From Butyricimonas sp. Marseille-P3923 (GTDB taxonomy: Bacteria; Bacteroidota; Bacteroidia; Bacteroidales; Marinifilaceae): a DNA stretch of 64,000 nt. Shown here one piece after another: positions 1 to 8,894 of the stretch. The stretch lies in NCBI RefSeq assembly GCF_900184685.1, contig NZ_FXXL01000007.1, positions 1,426,001 to 1,490,000 of the forward strand, in the 5' to 3' direction. The position numbers were made by a program, and so were the translations under genes. Positions within the stretch are counted from its first letter, which is position 1. Each line of letters opens with the position of its first letter. The notes under the pieces were generated by a model. It did no database searches and was not told the origin of the DNA. It saw nothing but the letters and a program-made list of their open reading frames with translations.

Positions 1-2454
1 GCAGGTCTTCACGCTCGTCACTAGCCCCGCGACCAAAGGGTGGTAACTCGACGTGTACCCCGACGTCGCCACGAAAGACTTTACTGGCACATCCGCACTC
101 GACGTGTAAGTGTCATACAACGTGTATTGCAGGGCAGCACGGGTACCCGCCGGCGTGTAGTCCAGGCTGGAAGATGCTAACGTTTGCAAGGAGGCGTGTG
201 TCGTGGCGGTCGACAAAACAACCTCGCCCGTTTCCACCACCCGGTTTTTCCTGTCATACAACGAGTAACTCCACTTGTTTGCATTCTCCGCCCGTTGCTT
301 CCCGTCCTGGCTCATCACTAAACGATCACGCTTGTCATAAACCATGTAAACCGGGGCACATCCCGGCAATTGCTTCAACACCAAACGACCGAGTGCATCA
401 TACTCGTAATAATAGCCATACAGGGCAACACATTCCGTTTCACGCGTTGCCGTCCGTCCCACGCGCTTGCTCGCTTCCGGGGAAAGAACGTAACGCACCA
501 ACCCTCGATCATCGTGCACCTTGTACGTTTCCAACCGCTCACCATCACTCGCCACTACCGCCAAAACCGCCCGTCCCTCGTCATCCGTGAATTCCTCCCT
601 GCCCAGACCATCCTCGTCTGTCATTACCTGACGGGATAACACCCCCGACGGGTAAAACACGTCTCCCCCGACCAGTTGACCACTCGCGTCCACGCTCCAG
701 CACTTCACTTGATTCGCCTCGTTGAACTTGTACTCCGTGCTCACGCCTTTCCCCGCACCGGCATGCCACGCCTTACCCGGACCCGTTTGTTTCACTACCC
801 GGTTCAAGGGACTATTATCATACCTCGTTTCCGTGTAAACATACTCCCGCTCTGCCACTTCCACCTGCAACCAATTAGCCGGGGCAAACTTATCAAAATC
901 ATAGGGTCCATTATTGCCAACCCGCGCGTAAGGCAAGTAAGACCGTTCCTCACGCCCGTGAACCCCGTATCGTTTCGGGGTGATAATATCACCTCCAGCC
1001 GGAGACGCGCTCTCTTGAATCGACAATATCTCACGCCCCAAGCCGTCCAAGTAAACGACATCCTTAATCTCTCGAGCGGCGGAACAGGTCGTCGTCGGGT
1101 CCAGCAACACGGTCTTCTCTACCTTGTTGATAATATCCGAATACACGAAAACCTCGTTCGAGTAAAAACATCCCCGCGCCGTCTCGCATCGGCGTCGATA
1201 ATCCGCATTACCCGCCACCGAGGTCAACACGCATTTCTCCCCCGTCTGCCCGGGAAGCGTCACCCAATTCTCTGTTCCCCGCACCCGTTTCTCCCAAGAG
1301 TAACCCTCGACCGGGTATCGCGGTTCACGCTCCGACTTGATCGCGACACTCTCTCCACGGCTACAATACTCTTCCTCCACGGAAATCATCCCGCCCTCGG
1401 GACTGTCCACTTCTATTAATACTGTATCTGTTACATACGTTATACTCCCGTTATACGGCTTCATTTTCCGGCGATAGTAACCATCGAGCTTTACATTTTG
1501 CACCCAAACATGATCCTTGTTTCCCGAGGCGAACTTCACCCAAATATCACTCCCGACATCACGCCTTTCCCAAGTATACTCCGCATCTGTCACTCCCGGG
1601 AAGCGTCTCGTGGGAACCAAATGCACCTGACCACCGTACGCCACCACAGTATCCGAGGGTAACAATGACACTGAAGCGTATTCCTTCTCGATAGTACCAT
1701 CTCCGCTCGAGGACAATATAAAAGTCACCGGGTTAGAACATGCCACCACTTCATTCCCTTTCATCACCGCAAAACACAAGCTTATATCTCGATCAACCAT
1801 GTACGAAAATTTAGGTACATTCGGAGATTTATTCAAAGGTGTCACAACTACCTTCCCATCCTCCTTTGACCATTCACCCCAGACTCGAACACACCCAGAA
1901 GGCAATTGATAACCAGAGTGATATCCTCCATACAATTTTGCTTGATACCCGGGAGAAACTACAAAATCCAAATACACGTATTTTTTAGACTCCTCCCCCA
2001 TCTCGTGTCCACCCCAAATCACGCATCCCCCGTCAGGAACATCCAATTTTCCCATCTGCACGCACGATATTCTCAATTTTCCCGCATTCGTCTCTATCTC
2101 GTATATCCATTCTGCCTGCCTAAAAAAACTCAACGCCGGAACTCTTATCCGAATTTGATTCCCGTTACGAACCTCCAAATCATTAATACCTGATTTATTT
2201 GAATACACGTAATCAAACAAGATATTATTAACCTTCGCCTTTCTTTTCCAATCGGTTATCTTCAATTTAAAACCCTTGGGAGCATCCTTAACCGCCACCG
2301 TAACATCTAAATTTCCTCCTGTTTGTTCTATTCTTTTGACACTTTGAGTAAACGACGCAATACCTTGCGCATAACACTTTTTCTCGAGAGGAAAAAACAA
2401 AAAGGCGATAACAAACAACGCTATACCACAATATATATTATTCCTGTTTTTCAT
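1..2454 (-). CDS. Secreted DUF6443/RHS-repeat protein, 3' end outside window
   Basis: The frame is open from an ATG at 2454 to the first base of the window (818 codons, no stop), so the C-terminus is missing. The product begins with a signal peptide (MKNRNNIYCGIALFVIAFLF, then a cleavage region ending CYAQ). About 370 residues of beta-rich, Ig-like sequence follow, then a DUF6443 block (YLDGLGREILSIQ, GREERSYLPYA, GPGKAW), then YD repeats (YYEYDALGRLVLKQLPG, YDKRDRLVMSQDGK). The same order occurs in the complete paralogue at 9474-14138. It lies 11 bp downstream of the 1107-residue YD protein and is probably co-transcribed with it. The variable toxin or effector tail should lie beyond the window. 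Family assignment is firm; the effector activity is unknown. Confidence 0.85.
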   Translation of the reverse strand, partial: MKNRNNIYCGIALFVIAFLFFPLEKKCYAQGIASFTQSVKRIEQTGGNLDVTVAVKDAPKGFKLKITDWKRKAKVNNILFDYVYSNKSGINDLEVRNGNQIRIRVPALSFFRQAEWIYEIETNAGKLRISCVQMGKLDVPDGGCVIWGGHEMGEESKKYVYLDFVVSPGYQAKLYGGYHSGYQLPSGCVRVWGEWSKEDGKVVVTPLNKSPNVPKFSYMVDRDISLCFAVMKGNEVVACSNPVTFILSSSGDGTIEKEYASVSLLPSDTVVAYGGQVHLVPTRRFPGVTDAEYTWERRDVGSDIWVKFASGNKDHVWVQNVKLDGYYRRKMKPYNGSITYVTDTVLIEVDSPEGGMISVEEEYCSRGESVAIKSEREPRYPVEGYSWEKRVRGTENWVTLPGQTGEKCVLTSVAGNADYRRRCETARGCFYSNEVFVYSDIINKVEKTVLLDPTTTCSAAREIKDVVYLDGLGREILSIQESASPAGGDIITPKRYGVHGREERSYLPYARVGNNGPYDFDKFAPANWLQVEVAEREYVYTETRYDNSPLNRVVKQTGPGKAWHAGAGKGVSTEYKFNEANQVKCWSVDASGQLVGGDVFYPSGVLSRQVMTDEDGLGREEFTDDEGRAVLAVVASDGERLETYKVHDDRGLVRYVLSPEASKRVGRTATRETECVALYGYYYEYDALGRLVLKQLPGCAPVYMVYDKRDRLVMSQDGKQRAENANKWSYSLYDRKNRVVETGEVVLSTATTHASLQTLASSSLDYTPAGTRAALQYTLYDTYTSSADVPVKSFVATSGYTSSYHPLVAGLVTSVKTC

Positions 2455-2465
2455 ACCATTCTGTT

Positions 2466-5400
2466 TTAATGAATATTCTCGTACCTGTAAATCTCCAACA
2501 CGTTACCGGCGCCGTCATACCTCCGGTGCAAACGATTCGCCCGGTCATACTCGTTCCTCACGACATGTCCCTGTTGATTGAACGTGCAAAACTCCCGACC
2601 GAAACTATCCGTGGATACCGCCTCGAAAACGGCATCCGCAGGAACCATCACACCCAGCGCCACCTTACCCGCCGCTGGTAAAAACACTTTAACACTCGAC
2701 ACTTCCGAATAAGCCGCCACATCAACATCAAAAAACAAAAGTTGCCATTTTCCCGTGATCACTTTCTGACTACCGGAAGTTAAATTCACTTCTCCCCCTT
2801 TATGTTTCACACTATAAGCCACATTAAGAGAAGAAGAGGTAGGCATACACCAGAAAAAGACCCGAAACCGATTCTCCCCATCGACTGGCGTAACCTCGAG
2901 AAATTCACGCAGATTAATCCTCCCGCTCGCATCCTCCAGAACCCGGTAACGATCCACCGCATCCGTGTTAACTTTCGCCACGCCATCCACCTTCAATATC
3001 AAGTTATTCCGCGCTTGATCGTAACAACACGCCACACGTTCCCCCGGGGCAAGCGTTTCTACCGGCAAAAATTCCTCGTTAAACAAAGAGTAAGTCATCA
3101 CTGTCTCCCGGTATTTCTCCTCCGGAAAAGTCAACACCATCTCCTCCAACACAGGCCAAGAAACTTGCTCCCGTTCTCCTCCAACATACTCATACATCTT
3201 TTCAGGAACAAAGACAACACCCCCCGAAGTGGCAACCCGTTTCCCGTAAATGATCGCATTTTCATCCAATAACTTAAACATATCACTCCCTTTTTTCTTC
3301 AAGAAAGATTGTTCTTTGATTAATGGCGCCACCACGTTCTCCTCTCTCATTTGATCTATCCAACTCTCCGTGCCGGGTAAAAAATCCAACGGTGTTCTTC
3401 TCGACAAAACCCGCTCGTCTCCGTTTGCCAATTTCCGTATCACACGAGTTGGACTCACGTGAACATCCAAATTATCATACATATATTCTTCCCTCGAAAC
3501 AAGCCGTCCCCCATTAGGTAAATCCCCCGTTAAATGCTCTATGGAAGGACTCGAGGAAACACGCCCGTTAAACTGATACTCTTCCCTCTCTTTCAATAAT
3601 GTTTTTCCCCCGTAAATAAAAGAGTACCTATATTCCGGATCCACATAATCTGCCCGAGGTTGTATATTCGCCCTCCAAAGCCATGACGGATCCAAATATA
3701 TCTCCTGCCCCTTATCCTTGTATAAAAGAATAACAGGTTGCTTTTGGTACTGTGCCAAAGATGAGTCCTTATCAATATAATACGGACAAGGTTGAACTTG
3801 TTCCAACCGCTGCTTGTATTTCACTTGTTCCGGGGCATCTTCAAAAAACGTTTCTCCTCCCGCTTGAAATTTCGTCACGCTCAAATCCGTCAAGTACCTT
3901 CTCTTCTCGCACGATACCAAATTCCCATCCACATCGTACGTACCTTTTGCCAAGGGTATACCACACACCCAAAACGGGAATCCCTCGTTAAACTTATCTG
4001 GAACCGAATATAAATACGTGGTCGTTCCTTTACCCACGAATTCTTCCTCCACGTAATGATAATACACGCCATTATTCCCCGTGTTCACGTAACGTGCACC
4101 CTTGTAAAAAGGAGTCTCACTAAACACTTCATCTTCGAAACCATTATATTTAACTTTTTCTCGTCTACTTATAGATTCATAAATCACGTTACCGGGATAA
4201 GGATAACGATATTTCACAGAATCCGTGTTACCATTTTCATCCTTAATAACCAAAGACTTCAAACGATACCCCTCCACGGTATCTTTCCCAGAACATGTGT
4301 TGTCCTCGTATTCCATATTTATCGATCCCTTTGTATCTAAGATTACCCGAGTCAAAACAGACCACTTACCCCCGGCTTTCCCGTAACGAAACAACTGATT
4401 TTTTACTTTTTCGCCATCTTGATCATGCCAGGACACTTCACGCATCTCCCCCTGTTTATTATTCGACAAAACAATTTTCTGAATCAAATCCCCCTTGTAA
4501 TCGTGCAACATGACACCTGTCAACTTCTTGGTTGTATACTCGAAAATCAACTCTTTATCAGGAGTCACGATCCGTTCTAACGTGGGAACCTCTATCCGAT
4601 GTAATGAAGTAAGACGATCTGCAAACCTTGTAAAAGGTGTTGGCTGAAACATATCAACGATACATCCCTTTAAAGCTGACAACGCATTATAAACACCCGA
4701 GAATTCCACGTAACTATCCTCCATCATAACATTCACATCATGAATAATCCTTGTTATCGTCGCCTCATTCAATGGCACCTTACCAAACTCACTTAACGTC
4801 CCCATAAAATTACACAACATACTTTCACGATTAAAAGAGTTCATCATTGCAACCATATTATCCCACTCCGAACCAATTCCATCCAAGGAGCGCAGACACC
4901 CTTGAACAAAAGTTTCATACCTCCTTGCATCTTCCAAAGCATTAAGAACTTCATTCATTCGCCGTGTAAGAAGTACTCTATGACGTTTAAAATCAAACTC
5001 ATATTCAAACATAGGTTCTCCATAATAATAACGAACAAGCCTTTCCTCTATATTCCTTCTCACGCTATAACCATTATAATAAAAATCAATAGCCCTTTTT
5101 CCCGGGATCTCAATCCTAGTCAAATACCACGCTGAAACATACCTATCTTCCTCCAAATTATTTATACCCACCGCCTCTTTTCTTTGTATTTCTCTCACGA
5201 TCTCCTGTTGTCTGTATATATATTTAACCCCATACTCGTCTGTCGCATTCCATCCCATAATACTATCCGCCTCGCTATTCGCCTCACAAACAATTCGCAC
5301 ATTTGTCCGTTCCATGGGAACTACTTCTATCCCCGAATTCCCTTTTCTTATATAAAAATTAATATTTCCCCCACCAAAAGAAATAGTAAAAATATCACAC

Positions 5401-5789
5401 TCTCCATCTTGCCTATGCATGTTCACTTCTTTTATTTTCAATGGTACCCCACCGTTAGCCGAACAACCATGAATATACCCGCTTACTCTCTTTTCATCCG
5501 GCACACCACCACGCATGACACGGCTGATAACACCACCAAACTGTAATGTCCAAAGCCCCACTTGACTTTTCTGCGACTGAAAATTTAATGAAACAGGTAA
5601 CGAAAAATCACCGGAAGTCAATTCAACCAAAGGAATTTTATAATGCAACAAACCGGTTGAATAATCTACCGTTAAATTTTTACTCGCCTCGTAACCTTGC
5701 GCATCTTCACTCGGTTTAAAATCTTGTCCCCGGGACACGCTCGACACCCCTAGAAACAACACTAGAATAAACAAAATTTTCTCCTTCAT
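2466..5789 (-). CDS. Secreted SpvB-like YD-repeat protein, first gene of RHS cassette B
   Basis: An 1107-residue protein with a signal peptide (MKEKILFILVLFLGVSSVSRGQ). The N-terminal region (STGLLHYKIPLVELTSGDFS, SLPVSLNFQSQ, LQFGGVISRVMRGG, about residues 44-95) matches the same region of the 990-residue protein at 14150-17122 and resembles the SpvB-like start of YD/Tc-toxin B components. The C-terminus ends in YD repeats (EYDRANRLHRRYDGAGNVLE). It sits between a short leader ORF (5925-6080) and the RHS gene at 1-2454. A division of labour like TcB/TcC, with this protein forming part of a shell and the next one carrying core plus tail, is inference. Long charged middle regions have no domain I can name. 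Confidence 0.8.
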   Translation of the reverse strand: MKEKILFILVLFLGVSSVSRGQDFKPSEDAQGYEASKNLTVDYSTGLLHYKIPLVELTSGDFSLPVSLNFQSQKSQVGLWTLQFGGVISRVMRGGVPDEKRVSGYIHGCSANGGVPLKIKEVNMHRQDGECDIFTISFGGGNINFYIRKGNSGIEVVPMERTNVRIVCEANSEADSIMGWNATDEYGVKYIYRQQEIVREIQRKEAVGINNLEEDRYVSAWYLTRIEIPGKRAIDFYYNGYSVRRNIEERLVRYYYGEPMFEYEFDFKRHRVLLTRRMNEVLNALEDARRYETFVQGCLRSLDGIGSEWDNMVAMMNSFNRESMLCNFMGTLSEFGKVPLNEATITRIIHDVNVMMEDSYVEFSGVYNALSALKGCIVDMFQPTPFTRFADRLTSLHRIEVPTLERIVTPDKELIFEYTTKKLTGVMLHDYKGDLIQKIVLSNNKQGEMREVSWHDQDGEKVKNQLFRYGKAGGKWSVLTRVILDTKGSINMEYEDNTCSGKDTVEGYRLKSLVIKDENGNTDSVKYRYPYPGNVIYESISRREKVKYNGFEDEVFSETPFYKGARYVNTGNNGVYYHYVEEEFVGKGTTTYLYSVPDKFNEGFPFWVCGIPLAKGTYDVDGNLVSCEKRRYLTDLSVTKFQAGGETFFEDAPEQVKYKQRLEQVQPCPYYIDKDSSLAQYQKQPVILLYKDKGQEIYLDPSWLWRANIQPRADYVDPEYRYSFIYGGKTLLKEREEYQFNGRVSSSPSIEHLTGDLPNGGRLVSREEYMYDNLDVHVSPTRVIRKLANGDERVLSRRTPLDFLPGTESWIDQMREENVVAPLIKEQSFLKKKGSDMFKLLDENAIIYGKRVATSGGVVFVPEKMYEYVGGEREQVSWPVLEEMVLTFPEEKYRETVMTYSLFNEEFLPVETLAPGERVACCYDQARNNLILKVDGVAKVNTDAVDRYRVLEDASGRINLREFLEVTPVDGENRFRVFFWCMPTSSSLNVAYSVKHKGGEVNLTSGSQKVITGKWQLLFFDVDVAAYSEVSSVKVFLPAAGKVALGVMVPADAVFEAVSTDSFGREFCTFNQQGHVVRNEYDRANRLHRRYDGAGNVLEIYRYENIH

Positions 5790-5924
5790 AATTTCCTCGA
5801 TTTTAATTCAATAGTTAGGTACACCCGGGATCTCCCGAGCTCGAATTTGTTATTGTAACTACATGAAGCCACATCCCCTATCACGATAGAGGATACACAT
5901 GCGCCGGGGAACTCCCGTTCCCCG

Positions 5925-6080
5925 TTACGCTAAAAGAAAAGCCAGTTGATGACGAGCCTCTATACTTTTCCCCTTCAAGACAATCTCCACCTCCTGCGCT
6001 CCCCATGAATAAAACGCTGTGAGAAATTTATTCCCCGAATCACGCCGTCCTCGTCTCAGTAATTTTTGAATTGTTCTCAT
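5925..6080 (-). CDS. Conserved short leader ORF of cassette B (51 aa)
   Basis: A small ORF starts MRTIQKLLRRGRRD and ends EARHQLAFLLA, 135 bp upstream of the 1107-residue YD protein. A second copy at 17181-17381 sits at the same place upstream of the other cassette; it starts MRTIQKLPRRGRRD and ends EARGQLVFLPK. The first 42 bases differ at only two positions, and both the arginine-rich start and the EARxQLxFL end are kept although the middles differ in length. This suggests either a translated leader peptide or a conserved RNA element. No known family recognised. Confidence 0.5.
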   Translation of the reverse strand: MRTIQKLLRRGRRDSGNKFLTAFYSWGAQEVEIVLKGKSIEARHQLAFLLA

Positions 6081-6192
6081 TTTCAACCAGAACTAAATTT
6101 ATTAATATTACAATTCTTAAAAATACCACCTTCAGGACTGCTCTTTACAGACCCACATCACGTTATCTCTTTCTCGCCATAAAGTCAGTGTA

Positions 6193-6224
6193 TAAATATA
6201 CATAAAAAATCAAGATTTTCCAAA
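6193..6224 (-). promoter_or_regulatory. Candidate Bacteroidetes promoter of cassette B
   Basis: On the minus strand, TTTG (6224-6221) is followed after 20 bases by TATATTTA (6200-6193), close to the TTTG / TAnnTTTG consensus. The surrounding TATATTTATAC-CTGACTTTAT sequence is repeated upstream of cassette A at 17450-17475. It lies about 110 bp upstream of the leader ORF. Confidence 0.5.
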
Positions 6225-6388
6225 TTTTATTCACGTTTATTTTGTTAATTTTTCCCCTTCATGTAGATAACACCACAATTACATTCTAGCAACCCACCAC
6301 GAAAACAAATCCCCCCTGCTCAATTCAAAAAGCATTTTTCAGTATATCATATACACACGAAGTCACAAGTTCAACTATCATATTTTTA

Positions 6389-6829
6389 TCATTTATCTTG
6401 ATTTAAATAAAGACTATCAAGTATTCTTAAACGATCCCGATGACATCCTGATATATATTCATGTCCAAACAATGCAGAATCAAGAAAAATATACTGACTA
6501 TAACGATAATTTTTATCACTCAAATATACATGTCCTGTTTTCTTAACACGTATATTACCATTTTTCTGTCTTTCTATAGAATCATTAAATTGCAAATCAT
6601 ACTTCTTTATTCTTGTGATATTATATTTGTCTGATATTATTCGTTTATAATGAATTTTATACATTATTTCTTTCATCATTCCTATACTATCAACAGACAT
6701 AAAACCAATCAATAAATCCGTTGGGAGCTTTACAGGTACATAACGAATAAACATTTCTTTTTCATTTGTCTTCATTCCTAACAATCCCCAAATACTCAAA
6801 CTAACTAATAATAATATAATCGCTCTCAT
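6389..6829 (-). CDS. Small exported or membrane-anchored protein, possible immunity protein
   Basis: A 146-residue protein with an N-terminal hydrophobic stretch (RAIILLLVSLSIWGLLG) and a hydrophilic remainder of no recognised family. It starts one base after the stop codon of the RHS tail gene at 6831, so the two are probably translated together. A small gene directly after a polymorphic RHS tail is often its immunity gene; that role is inferred from position only. The gene is AT-rich compared with the genes beyond 17.8 kb. Confidence 0.55.
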   Translation of the reverse strand: MRAIILLLVSLSIWGLLGMKTNEKEMFIRYVPVKLPTDLLIGFMSVDSIGMMKEIMYKIHYKRIISDKYNITRIKKYDLQFNDSIERQKNGNIRVKKTGHVYLSDKNYRYSQYIFLDSALFGHEYISGCHRDRLRILDSLYLNQDK

Positions 6830-6830
6830 C

Positions 6831-7343
6831 TTATTTTTGTATTAAATGATATGAAAATAAATCTGGTCGAAAACCATTTGTGTAAGCTAAAGCTGAAGCA
6901 TACAAAATATAAGGGTGTATTCCAATATTAATTATTCCATTTAACCACAAAGACAACAACGCCATATTACAACAATTTGTAGAGATTCCTTGATATGGTA
7001 AAACTTTTCCTAAAGTTCTTGTCAAGTTAAATATATATTTATTTACAGCTATGTCTACGGGTAATTGATTATACACGTTATAATCTGAAGTTCCTTTTCG
7101 AAAAGCCAATGCAAATTTCTTATAGCTACCTACATTCCGTAGAAAAGGCTTTCTTGTAATAACTTCACTCTTAAAACGTCCTTCTGCAAACTTGTTATCA
7201 TTAGGTCCAAATGACATTAATACTTCACCGCTTTCACTTGTTATTGCACTATGAGAAATTGCATCTTGAGCCTCTGTATATAATACTGCATTTGTATTAT
7301 TTATTAATAAATTGATATCAGATAAATTCGCCATTGCCCCCAA
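6831..7343 (-). CDS. Detached C-terminal tail of orphan RHS module
   Basis: A 170-residue ORF in the same reading frame as the RHS-core fragment at 7359-8324, separated from it by one TAG codon (7361-7359). Reading through the stop gives KWL-stop-NLGYVLGAMANLSD, which looks like one continuous tail domain, so the ATG at 7343 may not be a natural start. Notable residues are a cysteine pair (STNCCNMALLSLW) and a C-terminal NIGIHPYILYASALAYTNGF stretch. The domain recalls tails seen on other Bacteroidetes RHS proteins, but I cannot name its activity. It is followed at once by the 146-residue gene. Confidence 0.55.
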   Translation of the reverse strand: MGAMANLSDINLLINNTNAVLYTEAQDAISHSAITSESGEVLMSFGPNDNKFAEGRFKSEVITRKPFLRNVGSYKKFALAFRKGTSDYNVYNQLPVDIAVNKYIFNLTRTLGKVLPYQGISTNCCNMALLSLWLNGIINIGIHPYILYASALAYTNGFRPDLFSYHLIQK

Positions 7344-7358
7344 TACATATCCCAGATT

Positions 7359-8324
7359 CTACAACCATTTGTTTCCTTTTTTCCCTAGATAATTAAATCC
7401 AGAACCAAAATCAAAAGATGCTACCCCAAAACTTATACTAGGTAGCATCTCTCCCCCTGTCATCACAGACATTCCAAATGAATTTGTAAAAGAACTTGCC
7501 ATAATACTACCAGTATTAGCCATAAAACCACCTTCTGCTGCTATAGTTTCCCCAAGGGCGCCTGAAGCTCCCCCTATAGCTGCACCTCCAAACATGTACC
7601 CCCAAGTTTTTTCGGATTTCCAATCCCATTTACCGGGATTCATCTGTCCATCATTAGCCAATGTTCCTCCGGTCCAAGCTCCTAATGCCGCACCAATCCC
7701 AAAAGCTAACCAAGCAAACTCACCATTCGGATCAACAAACATCACCGGATTATTCCCACAATACCCGTAAGGACACACTAATTGTGATGCCGGATCTTGA
7801 CAAAACCATCTACTCAGCAAAGGATCATAAAATCTCGAACCGAAGTCGTACATTCCCAACATCTCGTTACCAAAGGTCACATTCTGCATTTCTTTCCCGC
7901 TAAACAAACGCTTGTTCTTATCCAGATTATTCGTCATGAAAGCCAAACCAAACGGGTAATATTCTGTCGTCTGTATCGGGACAAGCGTGTTGCCGCTAGC
8001 CTCCAGAACCACACGTGTACTACCAAGGTGGTCTGTCAAAAAATAATCATAGACATAACCGCTACTCGCTTTACGAGTAACTCCCGCCGGATGTAATATA
8101 TAATCCAAGGTATTTCCATTATATACCATCACCCCTCGATAATAAGTCAAAGAACTCCCCTCCGTTGTTGTCACCTTCTGTGCTAATTTCTCTCCTTTAG
8201 CACTGTAAATATACGAAATTTTTGTCTGTCCTTTACTTATTTCCGATGGCAAATCCAAATTATTATAAGTAATCGTGACGCCCCGATGCCCATCTGTGGT
8301 CATATTTCCATTTTCATCATACAC
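7359..8324 (-). CDS. Orphan RHS-core fragment (N-terminally truncated)
   Basis: 321 codons from an internal methionine (MYDENGNMTTDGHRG). The sequence carries the RHS-associated core (YDYFLTDHLGSTRVVLEASG, GMYDFGSRFYDPLLSRWFCQ, NNPVMFVDPNGE) and then a glycine-rich segment ending GKKGNKWL. The DNA at 7723-8350 is almost identical to 10435-11062 in the full-length RHS gene. Upstream of about 8350 the similarity ends and the frame soon meets a TAA stop, so the signal peptide, DUF6443 and most YD repeats are absent. No ribosome binding site or promoter is evident, and a terminator hairpin (8379-8413) lies just upstream. It is best read as a displaced or silent rhs tail cassette, perhaps a pseudogene. 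Confidence 0.7.
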   Translation of the reverse strand: MYDENGNMTTDGHRGVTITYNNLDLPSEISKGQTKISYIYSAKGEKLAQKVTTTEGSSLTYYRGVMVYNGNTLDYILHPAGVTRKASSGYVYDYFLTDHLGSTRVVLEASGNTLVPIQTTEYYPFGLAFMTNNLDKNKRLFSGKEMQNVTFGNEMLGMYDFGSRFYDPLLSRWFCQDPASQLVCPYGYCGNNPVMFVDPNGEFAWLAFGIGAALGAWTGGTLANDGQMNPGKWDWKSEKTWGYMFGGAAIGGASGALGETIAAEGGFMANTGSIMASSFTNSFGMSVMTGGEMLPSISFGVASFDFGSGFNYLGKKGNKWL

Positions 8325-8350
8325 GTAAATCCCTGAGGACGTGCTATTAA
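7723..8350. repeat. 628-bp RHS-core repeat, copy 1
   Basis: This DNA matches 10435-11062 at a constant offset of 2712 bases with only a few substitutions, such as one giving VCPYGY versus VSPYGY and one giving MTNN versus MMNN. It covers the RHS core and ends at the codons for DPNGE, after which the two tails differ completely. Confidence 0.85.
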
Positions 8351-8359
8351 TGGTGATTG

Positions 8360-8413
8360 GGTAATAATATTATTACCTTTTTGGAAACGGGACAAAACAT
8401 CCCGTTTCCAAAA
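8360..8413 (-). terminator. Palindrome and strong hairpin downstream of the 137-aa lipoprotein gene
   Basis: A perfect stem of 14 bp (ttttggaaacggga / tcccgtttccaaaa, loop caaaaca) at 8379-8413 is followed by the perfect palindrome ggtaataatattattacc at 8360-8377. It lies about 60 bp after the stop of the minus-strand gene at 8474 and fits a terminator of cassette A, separating it from the orphan RHS module. Confidence 0.65.
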
Positions 8414-8473
8414 TTCACTTACTTTCAATTTTCTATTTTGTTTCACCTAAATGATACTTTGGTAATATTACAT

Positions 8474-8887
8474 TTATGGTACAGTAACAGTCCAGTCTAA
8501 TGAATCCAGTTGTTCTAAAGTATAACTTCGTCTGTAAAGTACCATATCATACTTTCTAATTGTATCATACGGAATTTCTAATAATTCTGCATCAACAAAA
8601 AAGAATATCATAAATGGACAAAAACGAAAATCATGCTCAAATCCCCCAAGTTCATATTCTTTTACTTGGCTTTTACTTTTTATAAATGCAGGGGCTTGTC
8701 CCATAAAATTATAAATTGGTAGCAATGTATCACAAGTTCCCCGATCATAAAATAAATCTTTATCCGAATCATTCCTAATCCGAAGAATCTCGTGACGCCC
8801 TTCTTTATTGCTAGGGTGTCTACAACTAAAAATACTTATAAAAATAAGTAATAATACAACAATTTGTTTCATCATATTAGGATTCAT
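8474..8887 (-). CDS. Small predicted lipoprotein, candidate immunity protein
   Basis: 137 residues. A signal peptide ends in a lipobox-like IFSC, so acylation and envelope anchoring are likely. The rest (DSDKDLFYDRGTCDTLLPIY, SYTLEQLDSLDWTV) is of no family I can name, though this kind of small lipoprotein is frequent beside Bacteroidetes RHS genes. It is the last gene before a hairpin terminator and lies 7 bp after the 192-residue gene. A role in self-protection against the RHS tail is inferred from position only. Confidence 0.6.
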   Translation of the reverse strand: MNPNMMKQIVVLLLIFISIFSCRHPSNKEGRHEILRIRNDSDKDLFYDRGTCDTLLPIYNFMGQAPAFIKSKSQVKEYELGGFEHDFRFCPFMIFFFVDAELLEIPYDTIRKYDMVLYRRSYTLEQLDSLDWTVTVP

Positions 8888-8894
8888 AACAAAA

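Larger units (their letters stand above)
5790..6388. other. Intergenic region with leader ORF and promoter of cassette B
   Basis: About 600 bp separate the 146-residue protein gene from the YD protein gene. The region holds a 51-codon leader ORF (5925-6080, minus), a candidate promoter (6193-6224) and AT-rich sequence. Two tracts closely match the region upstream of cassette A (17181-17500): the first 42 bases of the leader ORF, and the stretch around the promoter reading ataaagtcag-g-tataaatata on the plus strand. Confidence 0.6.

Noticed and set aside
676-1419. 247-codon plus-strand ORF
   Set aside because: Antisense to the DUF6443/RHS gene, which is open across the whole region and carries the family motifs.
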